64,000 nt of DNA, taken from contig NZ_CP012369.1 in the NCBI RefSeq assembly GCF_001267405.1, positions 1,514,001 to 1,578,000 of the forward strand. Reading direction: 5' to 3'. Below the pieces are notes generated by a model. It was not told the DNA's origin. It did not search any database and saw only the letters and a list, made by a program, of their open reading frames with translations. The number at the start of each line of letters is the position of its first letter. The first letter of the stretch is position 1. The DNA is from Moorella thermoacetica. Its GTDB lineage: Bacteria > Bacillota > DSM-521 > Neomoorellales > Neomoorellaceae. The position numbers and the translations under genes were made by a program. Below are positions 37,110 to 44,529 of the stretch, piece after piece.

Positions 37110-37153
37110 ACATAACATATAGAGGGATAAAAATCCCTCTATATGTTATGTGT
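37108..37153 (-). terminator. Terminator-like hairpin and intron target
   Basis: Perfect 20-bp arms (ACACATAACATATAGAGGGA and its complement) with a 6-base loop lie 8 bases after the stop of the module 3 cargo gene. The U-tract that should follow is displaced by the intron start at 37109. Confidence 0.8.
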
Positions 37154-37161
37154 ATTTAAGT

Positions 37162-37971
37162 TTAAAAATCCACTTTTATACGATACCAATCACTATATTC
37201 TCCACTTGTCTCATGATAAGAATCAAAGGTTCCTGTTAAATGAGTATAACCTTCAGTTTGAAGTAGAACAAGGTACTCATGGCCGGCTTGAAGGGTAGCC
37301 TGGAAAGCATTCGGTTTAGAATAATTTACATTGTATACATTTGCATCACCGCTAGCAGGAGCATATAGGAAGGCCACTTGAGCACTATCAACCCAAGTGT
37401 CGGCAGTATAATCATATAGTTTAAAATCTATTCCTCCAGTTGAAGCCCCATAGTCTGCACTTTGAAGAAATGCACCGTAATATCCTTCTATAGAAAAGAA
37501 AGCTACTTGCGAACCTGTACCATTAACCCTAAAACTTTTGCCTACCCAAGCCCAAGCTGATGAGCTTGTTCCTATAGACCAACAGCCTACCAGATTGCGG
37601 TTATTGGACGTATTAAAATTTGCATAATAATTTCCGCTACCACCATGGTTTCCTGCGCTAGCAGCATAAAAATTACAATCTCTACCTAAGTAAACATCTA
37701 CGTCACCTTCTAAAGTAATATCAGGTTTTGGCTTATTAGCCATATATTGTCTTATGCTTTCTTTAACTTCGGCGTCCGTGATTTCGTGCATTTTTAACGT
37801 TCGCTTAAGCAGCTCTTTTTCTTTGTTATTTTTACATGCAGATATTTTTTGTTTCAATTCTTCACTAAAATTTTTCGGCTGTTTGATGAAATTATCATTA
37901 GCTTGAGCTGGAAGTGTTGCGGAAAAAAGATAAGTCAAAATCAAAATAATAACTAAAAATCGTTTATTCAT
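37162..37971 (-). CDS. Large exported protein (agr cargo, module 3)
   Basis: The 269-residue protein has a clear signal peptide (NKRFLVIILILTYLFSATL, cleavage after AQA near residue 24), a charged helical propeptide-like stretch (residues 30-80), and a Gly/Asn/Tyr/Ser-rich beta domain with two Cys (RDCNF and VGCWS). It ends YSDWYRIKVDF. No catalytic motif is recognised. It is the first gene after the module 3 promoter array. It could be an effector or surface protein. Confidence 0.6.
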   Translation of the reverse strand: MNKRFLVIILILTYLFSATLPAQANDNFIKQPKNFSEELKQKISACKNNKEKELLKRTLKMHEITDAEVKESIRQYMANKPKPDITLEGDVDVYLGRDCNFYAASAGNHGGSGNYYANFNTSNNRNLVGCWSIGTSSSAWAWVGKSFRVNGTGSQVAFFSIEGYYGAFLQSADYGASTGGIDFKLYDYTADTWVDSAQVAFLYAPASGDANVYNVNYSKPNAFQATLQAGHEYLVLLQTEGYTHLTGTFDSYHETSGEYSDWYRIKVDF

Positions 37972-38146
37972 TAATAATATATCACCCTTCTAAAGTTTTT
38001 AGTGTTCAGATCAATATTGATAAATTTAGTCGTTCAAAGAAACCCTTCCCTTCTTTTTTGTTTTATATGCTAGCCCGATCTATTTTTTTGATACGACGTT
38101 TAAATATTCAAGTCATAAAAATCACCCCCCTTCTTTTTCTGATCCC

Positions 38147-38236
38147 ATTATACCACCACTTTCCCCAAATCGATCCTCCTTTGGGATATAATATAGGTTT
38201 TTGCGGATAAAATGCGGCTTTTGCCAGACGAAATCC
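38147..38236 (-). promoter_or_regulatory. LytTR-type promoter array, module 3
   Basis: Three 21-bp direct repeats (38216-38236, 38195-38215, 38174-38194) read GGATTTCGTCTGGCAAAAG, GCATTTTATCCGCAAAAAC and ATATTATATCCCAAAGGAG on the minus strand. TATAAT (38147-38152) begins 21 bases after the last repeat. Confidence 0.7.
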
Positions 38237-38314
38237 GGCAATGTAGGGATATGGGGGTGATGCTTTTTATATGTTTTGAAGGGGTAAGGTGACCCCTACC
38301 CCCTCGAGAATTAC

Positions 38315-38437
38315 CTATTTCAGCAACTCCGGCGGCGTTTCCGGCTGGTACCAAGCTAGCCAACTGGTGGGCCGGACACCTAAAAGGGCGACAAAAACGG
38401 CCAGATTGGCAGCCAGGGCAAAGAACAGTCGCTTCAT
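38315..38437 (-). CDS. agrD: AgrD-like cyclic lactone autoinducer precursor (complete locus)
   Basis: The 40-residue precursor has an amphipathic leader (MKRLFFALAANLAVFVALLG), a core RPTSWLAWYQPE and a C-terminal tail ending in ELLK. The YQPE-plus-acidic-tail plan is that of Firmicute AgrD peptides cut by AgrB. Ser replaces the usual Cys, so a lactone rather than thiolactone is expected. It starts 7 bases after agrB with GGAGGTG in the agrB end as ribosome site. Confidence 0.82.
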   Translation of the reverse strand: MKRLFFALAANLAVFVALLGVRPTSWLAWYQPETPPELLK

Positions 38438-38444
38438 ATTACTT

Positions 38445-39077
38445 TCACCTCCCTGCGCGTGTAATATGAGGAGAAAGTTTGATTAACAGGTAGTCTAAAT
38501 AGTACATCGCTTTATGTCCCAAGGGTAGCAATGTAAGCAACTGGACTGTTAATCCTAGGGAAGCGGCCAAAATGATATCCTGGCCTAATGGTAACACTGC
38601 CGCCACTATTGCATATCCGGCCAGGACTCCTAAAGCCCACTTTTTCATCTTCAGCCGTTCTTCTGGTTTTTTTACCGGTCGGGATGAGTTGTCCAGCGGG
38701 ACCAGATAAATGGTTGTCACAACGGCCAAACCCACTATGATATAAAACACCGGCATTGTCCCTTGACCCAATCCCCCTGTTAGTTTGGTCAGAAGGCCAA
38801 TTGTTGTAAAGGCTAACAGACTCCCTATCAAGCAGCGCCCGAAGGAGGTGCAATGGGCGCCGCCGGCAGGCAGACGAAATAAGGCGGAAGCAGACAGGGC
38901 CGCCAGGGTCTGGGGTAAAACGCCCAGGAGGGAAGGAACAATCAGGAAAAAGAGTAGTTTGATAAATAGTCCCAGGATTAGTTCCAGGCCATAGGCGATT
39001 ACCGGGACCCGGCTGGCATCCATGCCACCGTTAAAAGCGAAAAATTTTGCCAGCCGCAGGGAGAGGTTATGGATCAC
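38445..39077 (-). CDS. agrB: AgrB-family autoinducer-processing peptidase
   Basis: The 210-residue membrane protein has about six helices and the AgrB catalytic site: GGAHCTSFGRC near residues 72-82, where His and the second Cys form the cysteine peptidase pair. AgrB cuts the AgrD tail and cyclises the peptide at the membrane. It lies between the LytTR regulator and agrD in one minus-strand operon and is the only intact agrB here. Confidence 0.87.
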   Translation of the reverse strand: MIHNLSLRLAKFFAFNGGMDASRVPVIAYGLELILGLFIKLLFFLIVPSLLGVLPQTLAALSASALFRLPAGGAHCTSFGRCLIGSLLAFTTIGLLTKLTGGLGQGTMPVFYIIVGLAVVTTIYLVPLDNSSRPVKKPEERLKMKKWALGVLAGYAIVAAVLPLGQDIILAASLGLTVQLLTLLPLGHKAMYYLDYLLIKLSPHITRAGR

Positions 39078-39135
39078 TCTTTGTCCAGATCCTTTGCTAT
39101 AACAAAGTAAGTATCCAACCTACGTATCCAACCTA

Positions 39136-39873
39136 TTAGCTTATTTTTAGATGCTTTTTGACTAAATCTATATTGCCCCTGCTAATAATAGCATCTTTTT
39201 TACAACCGCTAAACTTAACGATAAAGGAGTTACCGCCAAAAGGGCTAATACTTTCAACCATGTTTAAATTGATTAAATATGATTTATGAACCCTTTGGAA
39301 AAAACTATGCCTCGCCAGTTGCTGTTCCAGTTCGGCGATGGTTTGAGGCGTATGGAAGTCCTTTCGATCTGTATGGATTATGGTGGTGTTTTTCCCGCTC
39401 TTTTCTATGAAAATGATCTCGTCGAGATTAATTAAGAATATCCTGCCCTTGTTTCTGATTGCCAGTTTGTCTAGCCTCCCGCCACCAGGTTTCTTTATAA
39501 CTTCCCGGGCTGCCAGCTTCTCCTGGACTTTGGCCACGGTTTTCCTGACCCGGAAAGCGTCAAAGGGTTTCAACAAATAATCAACACTGTTTAGGGCAAA
39601 GGCTTCCACGGCAAAGTCCCGATAGGCAGTGAAAAAGACAATTAAGGTTTCGGGCGCTAAGGTAAGAATTTCCCGGGCTACTTCTAGGCCGTTGGGCCCC
39701 GGCATTTCGATATCCAGAAAGGCAATGTCCGGCCGCAACCTGGTAACCAGATCTAAAACCGTCAAGCCGTCCTGAGCTTCAGCCAAAATTTTAACCTCAT
39801 TAGTTTCTTCCAGTAGCTTGCAGAAATACAACCTTTCAATTTCATTGTCATCAGCAATAATGCCCGTTAGCAT
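39136..39873 (-). CDS. LytTR-family response regulator (AgrA-like)
   Basis: The 245-residue protein has a receiver domain (ADDNE at 8-12, phospho-acceptor Asp in AFLDIEMPG near residue 55) and a C-terminal LytTR DNA-binding domain (residues about 135-240; FHTPQTIAELEQQL, FFQRVHKSYLINL). LytTR proteins bind pairs of direct repeats spaced about 21 bp, which is the spacing of the repeat arrays in this region. It follows the kinase gene by 25 bases. Confidence 0.88.
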   Translation of the reverse strand: MLTGIIADDNEIERLYFCKLLEETNEVKILAEAQDGLTVLDLVTRLRPDIAFLDIEMPGPNGLEVAREILTLAPETLIVFFTAYRDFAVEAFALNSVDYLLKPFDAFRVRKTVAKVQEKLAAREVIKKPGGGRLDKLAIRNKGRIFLINLDEIIFIEKSGKNTTIIHTDRKDFHTPQTIAELEQQLARHSFFQRVHKSYLINLNMVESISPFGGNSFIVKFSGCKKDAIISRGNIDLVKKHLKIS

Positions 39874-39898
39874 AATGCCACCCCTTAGATAAGCAACT

Positions 39899-40726
39899 TC
39901 ATACCGGGAACTTCACCCGGAAAGTTACCGGATCAGTCTCTACTTCGATAGTGCCACCATGACTTATTACCATCTCCCACACTGTTGCCAGGCCTAACCC
40001 CCGGTCCAGCCCTTTGGTGGATACGCCGGGCCGGAAGATAGCCTCTTTCATGGCCGAGTCCAGGGGAGGCCCCGAATTGCTGATACTAAAGATATATCCC
40101 GTCTCAGATCTGGATATATCTAGTTGGATAAGACGTTGTTCCCCAGGTAGCGGTTCCACAGCTTCCATGGCGTTCTCCAGGATATTGCCCAGGACGGTGA
40201 CAAGGGCATAGGGCTTAACCTTTAGCCCTTTTAAGTCTGCACGCACATCGATATAGAAGGTTATTCCCCTGGCCATAGCCTGGCTGGCTTTATTCTGTAA
40301 AAAAGCGGCGACGACCGGTTGCTCCAACCGCAGCAAATGGCTTGTATTGGCCGCCACCTGGACCAACTGGCCGGTATATTCTCTAGCCGGCACCTCTCTT
40401 CCAAGGGAGAGCAGGGCATACACGGTATCCAGGTGGTTGATAATATCGTGTCTCTGGGCACGCACGGTGCGAAGAAGGTTTTGCAGGCTGTCCATTTCCT
40501 TTTCTTTTTGCCCTAAAAGCTTTTGTTGCTCCTTTATATCCAACAATTTTTTGATTAACAGCAGGGTCATAAAGTAGAAGGAGAGGCTAACCAGGTTGGC
40601 GCCCAGGGTGATGGGCTGAATACCGGCATACGGGGAAAGCTGGAGGTTTTGCACCGCTATATTTAATAGAAAAGTCTGGCCAAGCAGGATAATTAAAATC
40701 CAATAATTGGTATTTTGTCTGCCCAT
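39899..40726 (-). CDS. GHKL sensor histidine kinase (AgrC-like)
   Basis: The 275-residue protein has two N-terminal hydrophobic helices (residues about 8-26 and 35-62), a Spo0B-like dimerisation helix with the phospho-acceptor RHDIINHLD (near residue 95) and a GHKL ATPase with NILENAMEA and GLGLATVWE. The sensor part is short; the adjacent 156-residue membrane protein may supply the rest. It would sense the cyclic peptide and phosphorylate the LytTR regulator. Confidence 0.85.
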   Translation of the reverse strand: MGRQNTNYWILIILLGQTFLLNIAVQNLQLSPYAGIQPITLGANLVSLSFYFMTLLLIKKLLDIKEQQKLLGQKEKEMDSLQNLLRTVRAQRHDIINHLDTVYALLSLGREVPAREYTGQLVQVAANTSHLLRLEQPVVAAFLQNKASQAMARGITFYIDVRADLKGLKVKPYALVTVLGNILENAMEAVEPLPGEQRLIQLDISRSETGYIFSISNSGPPLDSAMKEAIFRPGVSTKGLDRGLGLATVWEMVISHGGTIEVETDPVTFRVKFPV

Positions 40727-40729
40727 TAT

Positions 40730-41200
40730 CTAATCACCTCGATGTCCACGACCACAGATATTGTTTCTATAAATCCTATAGGTAATCAGAGCCAAAATGG
40801 CCAGCTCCGGTACGGCCATAAAAATACGGAGCGAAGGCCGGGGCCAGGCTTCGCTAAAACGCTCTAACCCCAGGATGGATGTTTCGAGGGGCAGCAAGAG
40901 TATCTCTATAGCGCCCAGGGTGGCCAGGGTTGTCAGGGAGGCCACAAAGCCCTGGTAAAAACTCATAGCCAGCAAGAATTTAAAAATTAGAGTCAGGACA
41001 ATAACGCCGACGAGAGCGTGAATACCATAGGGAAAGGGGAGCCGGCGGATAAGGTCCGAACATAACGCTGAAATAGCCGCCCCGGCCAGCAATCTAAATC
41101 TATCCGGCTGGCACTTAAATAAGCTGGTGCCAAAAAGCAACAAAAGCACACTTTCCGGGAATGATTGCAGGACCAGGTTAATAAGGGGCATCTTATCCAT
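40730..41200 (-). CDS. Membrane protein, putative sensor part of the agr operon
   Basis: The 156-residue protein has about five hydrophobic helices and ends in a basic tail. It begins the agr operon, 3 bases before the kinase gene. The N-terminal half of AgrC kinases is a similar multi-helix sensor, so this may be a split sensor module. The family is not recognised, and this reading is based on position and topology. Confidence 0.55.
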   Translation of the reverse strand: MDKMPLINLVLQSFPESVLLLLFGTSLFKCQPDRFRLLAGAAISALCSDLIRRLPFPYGIHALVGVIVLTLIFKFLLAMSFYQGFVASLTTLATLGAIEILLLPLETSILGLERFSEAWPRPSLRIFMAVPELAILALITYRIYRNNICGRGHRGD

Positions 41201-41220
41201 GTGCTCCAGCGCTCCTTTTA

Positions 41221-41310
41221 GTATTCTTGATCCAGGGGGGGCTTTCCTGCTCTGTCAGGACGAAATGCGGTTTTCGGCAGACACAATGCGGTTTTAGACG
41301 GATAAAACGC
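41221..41310 (-). promoter_or_regulatory. LytTR-type promoter array before the agr operon
   Basis: Three exact-period 21-bp repeats (41290-41310, 41269-41289, 41248-41268) read GCGTTTTATCCGTCTAAAAC, GCATTGTGTCTGCCGAAAAC and GCATTTCGTCCTGACAGAGC on the minus strand. The -10-like GAATAC (41221-41226) follows after 21 bases. This predicts positive autoregulation of the agr operon. Confidence 0.68.
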
Positions 41311-41403
41311 CTTACGTCCAGATTTTTCGGCGGTTTAACTTTCTCTGCTATATTTTGTAATGGTTATTGTTCGTTGTCCATACTGGTTTTTCCTGCTAAC
41401 AGC

Positions 41404-41439
41404 AAAAAAGCCACCTCTTTCCTTTTCGGAGTAGGTGGC
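41404..41439 (-). terminator. Rho-independent terminator upstream of the agr promoter
   Basis: GCCACCT...AGGTGGC with a 16-base loop is followed by TTTTTTGCT on the minus strand. It would end the short transcript that starts at the promoter near 41734. Confidence 0.75.
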
Positions 41440-41643
41440 CAGTAAAAATATATGGAATTGCATTTGCTTTTGCATGAGCTGGTCTTCTTGCTGGAGATTT
41501 TAAGTATCATCGATTTTACGCCTTTAAATATCATTCTCGTACAGCGATTATTTATGAACATAGCTAAAAAAATACTATAAAATTATTGCTAAAACATTTG
41601 AGTAGAAGCTGTGTCAACCCAAGGGCCAGAAGAGTACCAGCTT

Positions 41644-41727
41644 TCATCTAACATAAAAAGACGTTTTAGCTTTTACATAATACGTGTCACTTATAAAATT
41701 CTGTAGTAAGTTATAAATTTTTTTCAT
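41644..41727 (-). CDS. Possible 27-aa peptide
   Basis: A frame from ATG 41727 (MKKIYNLLQNFISDTYYVKA...) ends at 41644. It lies just after the repeat-containing promoter, where cargo would be expected, and is basic and amphipathic. No good ribosome site is seen. Evidence is positional only. Confidence 0.22.
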   Translation of the reverse strand: MKKIYNLLQNFISDTYYVKAKTSFYVR

Positions 41728-41733
41728 ATGTTA

Positions 41734-41819
41734 TTTATATCACATTCTCAATTCGGTCCTCTTTTGGGATATAATGCAGGTTACGCCAGATATAATGCGG
41801 CTTTTGCCAGACAAAATCA
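41734..41819 (-). promoter_or_regulatory. LytTR-type promoter array, fifth copy
   Basis: Repeats at 41799-41819, 41778-41798 and 41757-41777 read TGATTTTGTCTGGCAAAAG, GCATTATATCTGGCGTAAC and GCATTATATCCCAAAAGAG. The -10-like TATAAA (41734-41739) is 17 bases from the last repeat, four fewer than in the other copies. Confidence 0.6.
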
Positions 41820-41843
41820 GGCAATGGAGGGATAAAAAAATAA

Positions 41844-41865
41844 AGCGTGGGGGAACCCCACACTA
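41844..41865 (-). terminator. Terminator after the small redox protein gene
   Basis: On the minus strand GTGTGGGG-TTCC-CCCACGC forms a stem followed by TTTATTTTTTT. Confidence 0.75.
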
Positions 41866-41885
41866 GGGCTTTTTACCCTGCTTTT

Positions 41886-42131
41886 TTACTCAGCCGCAGC
41901 ACTGGTGAGTATACTGGTTAACCGGGCTTTATCCGGGACCCGGCCGGCTACGGCTACCTTGCCGTTGACCACCAGGGCCGGGGTGCTCATTATGCCGTAC
42001 TTCATTATCTCCTTGATGTCGGTAACCAGCTCGACACTGGCCTGGAATCCGAGTTCATCGACTACCTGCCGGCAAAGCTGTTCCAGTTTGTGACAATTGG
42101 CGCAACCGCCACCCAGGACTTTAAGCTCCAT
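41886..42131 (-). CDS. Small thioredoxin-like protein (redox-active disulfide type)
   Basis: The 81-residue protein has the MELKVLGGGCANCHKLEQL start with a CxxC (Cys10, Cys13), followed by a thioredoxin-fold core with cis-Pro (GIMSTPALVVNGKV). It matches the short redox-active disulfide protein 2 family. Such proteins exchange thiols or bind metal. It lies 52 bases after selD on the same strand and before the agr island; a link to the Dsr2/selenium genes is possible. Confidence 0.8.
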   Translation of the reverse strand: MELKVLGGGCANCHKLEQLCRQVVDELGFQASVELVTDIKEIMKYGIMSTPALVVNGKVAVAGRVPDKARLTSILTSAAAE

Positions 42132-42183
42132 CCTCCAGTACCTCCATAATGGTTTGCTAATATTATTATATACTGGAAGATCG

Positions 42184-43263
42184 TCATGTCAAGACAATTA
42201 CCCGGCCGGGGCCTTGTTCCACCTCGCCGACAACCCGGGCTGCCATTACCCCGCGCCGGTTCAGGTCGTCCATCAGGTCGTCGACCCGGTCCTGGGGTAT
42301 GGCGATCAACAGTCCCCCTGAAGTCTGGGGGTCATAGAGGACATCCCGGAGGTCCTCCGGTACGCCGGCTTCCATATCAACCCTGTCCTCGACATAATGG
42401 CGATTGTTATAGGCGCCGCCGGGTACCAGGCCCATGGCGGCAAATTCCCTCGCGCGGGGCAAGACCGGGATGGACCCGGCGTGGAAGACCAGGTTTACCC
42501 CGCTGCCGCTAGCCATTTCCAACCCATGGCCCAGGAGGCCGAAACCGGTTATATCAGTACAGGCATGGGCGCCGGCAGCGACCATGGCTGCAGCCGCTTC
42601 CCGGTTCAAGGTAGCCATCCAGCGGCTGACTTCCCCTTCCAGGTCCGGGGAGGCCATCTCGGCCTTTATCGCTGTAGTGATAATCCCCGTCCCCAGGGGT
42701 TTGGTCAGCACCAGTTTGTCTCCGGGGCGGGCGGCGCAGTTGGTAATTATCCGGTCAGGGTGGATAACCCCGGTTACAGCCAAGCCATACTTCGGCTCGT
42801 CGTCTTCAATGCTGTGCCCGCCAACCAGAACCGCCCCGGCCTCCAGAATCTTATCAGCCCCGCCCCGCAGGATCTCCCCCAGGACGGCAGTATCTACTTT
42901 CTTGCTGGGGAAGGCCACCAGGTTCATGGCGGTCACCGGCCGCCCGCCCATGGCATACACGTCGCTCAAGGCGTTGGCGGCGGCAATCTGGCCGTAAATG
43001 TACGGATCATCAACAATGGGAGTGAAAAAGTCTACTGTCTGGATGAGGGCCAGATCGTCGGTCAGGCGATAAACCCCGGCATCATCAACGCTGTTCATAC
43101 CTACCAGGAGGTTGGGATCAGCCATCGCCGGCAGGTACTGTAATACCTGGTTAAGGGTCCCCGGACCCATCTTAGCCGCTCACCCGGAACTGCAGGAAAG
43201 CTGGGTCAGCCGGGGATTTTCCAGCCTGGGGCCGAGGCCGCAGGCATTTTTGTCAGCTGCCAT
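42184..43263 (-). CDS. selD: Selenide, water dikinase, a selenoprotein (in-frame UGA)
   Basis: SelD makes selenophosphate from selenide and ATP for tRNA-Sec and selenoprotein synthesis. From ATG 43263 the frame runs 31 codons to KMGPG..., with TGA as codon 28 (43180-43182) in CSSG-U-AAK. This is the catalytic position that is Cys or Sec in SelD. Glycine-rich ATP-binding segments (GGHSIEDDEPKYG, TDITGFGLLGHG) are intact. A start after the TGA (ATG 43170) would lack the active site. The family commonly has Sec here. Ends in the gap before the redox protein gene. Confidence 0.88.
43155..43182 (-). promoter_or_regulatory. Candidate bacterial SECIS element of selD
   Basis: Eleven bases after the UGA, GGGTC-CGGG-GACCC forms a 5-bp stem with a 4-base loop having G in its second position. 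The loop starts 17 bases after the UGA, which fits the loose bacterial SECIS rules. Confidence 0.55.
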
Positions 43264-43341
43264 TGTATACCCCCTCCTCCCTTCCCGTCTTATTCTACCA
43301 GTTTTCACCCGCTCCATGTATGACAAAAAGGCATAATAAAA

Positions 43342-43360
43342 AAGGCCTCCCTGAAGCCTT
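43342..43360 (-). terminator. Terminator between tusA-like gene and selD
   Basis: AAGGCTT-CAGGG-AGGCCTT is followed by TTTTATTAT on the minus strand, overlapping the tusA-like stop. selD may therefore have its own promoter. Confidence 0.65.
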
Positions 43361-43586
43361 AAGACTTTTTCCGGATCAAAAACGAATAATAATCCTCCCG
43401 GGGTTCAATGGCTACCAGGGTGTGCCCGGCCTCCTGGCACCAGGCCGGGAGGTCGAATTCGGCCGCCAGGTCATCGGTCCAGACCTCCAGCAGTTGCCCG
43501 GCCTTCAATTTCTTCATTTTTTGGGCTGTAGCCATCAGGGGTCCCGAACAGGTCATCCCCCGGCAATCCAGGATAATCCCGTCCAC
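43359..43586 (-). CDS. TusA/YedF-family sulfurtransferase-like protein
   Basis: The 75-residue protein has the TusA start (ILDCRGMTCSGPLMATAQKM) with the conserved Cys of the CPxP-type loop present as CSGP, then the second helix and strand of the fold. TusA proteins carry persulfide sulfur; YedF-type members often lie next to selD. Here the gene lies between the triple-HTH gene (1-base overlap) and selD. It could serve sulfur transfer for the Dsr2 system or selenium handling. Confidence 0.75.
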   Translation of the reverse strand: MDGIILDCRGMTCSGPLMATAQKMKKLKAGQLLEVWTDDLAAEFDLPAWCQEAGHTLVAIEPREDYYSFLIRKKS

Positions 43587-44488
43587 TACACTCCATCCTC
43601 CTGGTGCTTCTTGTTTAGTACCCCGATAAGGTTTGCTACCAGGTTCCTCTCTTCTTCCTTAGAGCGTCTAATGAAATCCTTTATTTCCTGGTACTCTTCT
43701 TCATCGTCGTCATTTAGCGGGCGGCGGGCCTCATTCATTATACTTACAAAATCTAGTAACCCCTTGATCTCCCGGTCGCTCCAGCCGGCCAGGTCGCGCA
43801 CGACCTGCTGGAGCAAAGGCCGCCGCAGGGCTTCCCGGATATCAGCCTCCAGGCGATAATCCAGGTAGAGATCTTCTTCGTCATCCTCCATAAGGAAGTA
43901 ACAAGTAGAAACCCCCAGGGCCTCGGCCAGGCTACTCAGGGTGGACAGGGAAGGCTGGATGCGATCTGTCTCAATCTGGCCGATGAGGCTGTGGGAAATT
44001 CCGACCTGCTGGGCCAGCTCCTTCTGGGTCAGGCCGATCTTTTCCCGCAGGCGCTTCAGCTTGGCTCCCAGGGAATCCTGCTGGCCGGAGCGCAACAGGG
44101 AACTGGTTGAAACCTCCAGGACGGCGGCCAGTTTTTCCAGGGTCTTAAGGGAGGCCGTCGAGCGCGAGCGTTCGATCTCACTGATATGGGCCAGGGAAAC
44201 CCCAGAACGGCGGCTCAATTCACTCAGGGTAATGCCCTTTTGCTCCCGCAAACGCCGTAGCCTGGCGCCTACGCTGTTGTCGTTCTTGTTATCATTTTCC
44301 TCTTGAAAATAGCTAACATCTACCCCCAGGATGGCAGCCACCTCCTTCAGGGTGGCCAGGGACAGCCTCCTGGTGCCCTGCTCTACTTCCACCATACAGG
44401 CGGGGGCGATATCCAGGCGATCGGCCAGTTCCTCCAGGGGTATTCCCCTATCTTCCCTTAGCTTTTTTAGTTTCTCACCTATGGTCAT
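43586..44488 (-). CDS. Transcriptional regulator with three tandem XRE helix-turn-helix domains
   Basis: The 300-residue protein holds three successive HTH_3/XRE domains: residues about 5-60 (LKKLREDRGIPLEELADRLD), 73-128 (LRRLREQKGITLSELSRRSG) and 138-193 (LKRLREKIGLTQKELAQQVG). They are followed by an acidic linker (MEDDEEDLYLD) and a helical C-terminus. Most XRE regulators have one such domain. It sits inside the dsr2 gene run, between cbiA/dsrN-like and tusA-like genes, so it likely controls that locus. The effector is unknown. Confidence 0.82.
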   Translation of the reverse strand: MTIGEKLKKLREDRGIPLEELADRLDIAPACMVEVEQGTRRLSLATLKEVAAILGVDVSYFQEENDNKNDNSVGARLRRLREQKGITLSELSRRSGVSLAHISEIERSRSTASLKTLEKLAAVLEVSTSSLLRSGQQDSLGAKLKRLREKIGLTQKELAQQVGISHSLIGQIETDRIQPSLSTLSSLAEALGVSTCYFLMEDDEEDLYLDYRLEADIREALRRPLLQQVVRDLAGWSDREIKGLLDFVSIMNEARRPLNDDDEEEYQEIKDFIRRSKEEERNLVANLIGVLNKKHQEDGV

Positions 44489-44529
44489 GCCGGGACCTCC
44501 TCAATTCCCTACAATGCTGCTTACCGTAT

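Noticed and set aside
41364-41561. 65-aa protein gene
   Set aside because: The frame runs through the stem of a good terminator and has no ribosome site; more likely the non-coding end of a short transcript.
29500-41830. CRISPR array suggested by regularly spaced repeats
   Set aside because: The repeats are only three per site, degenerate, contiguous at a 21-bp period with no spacers, and always tied to a -10 box.
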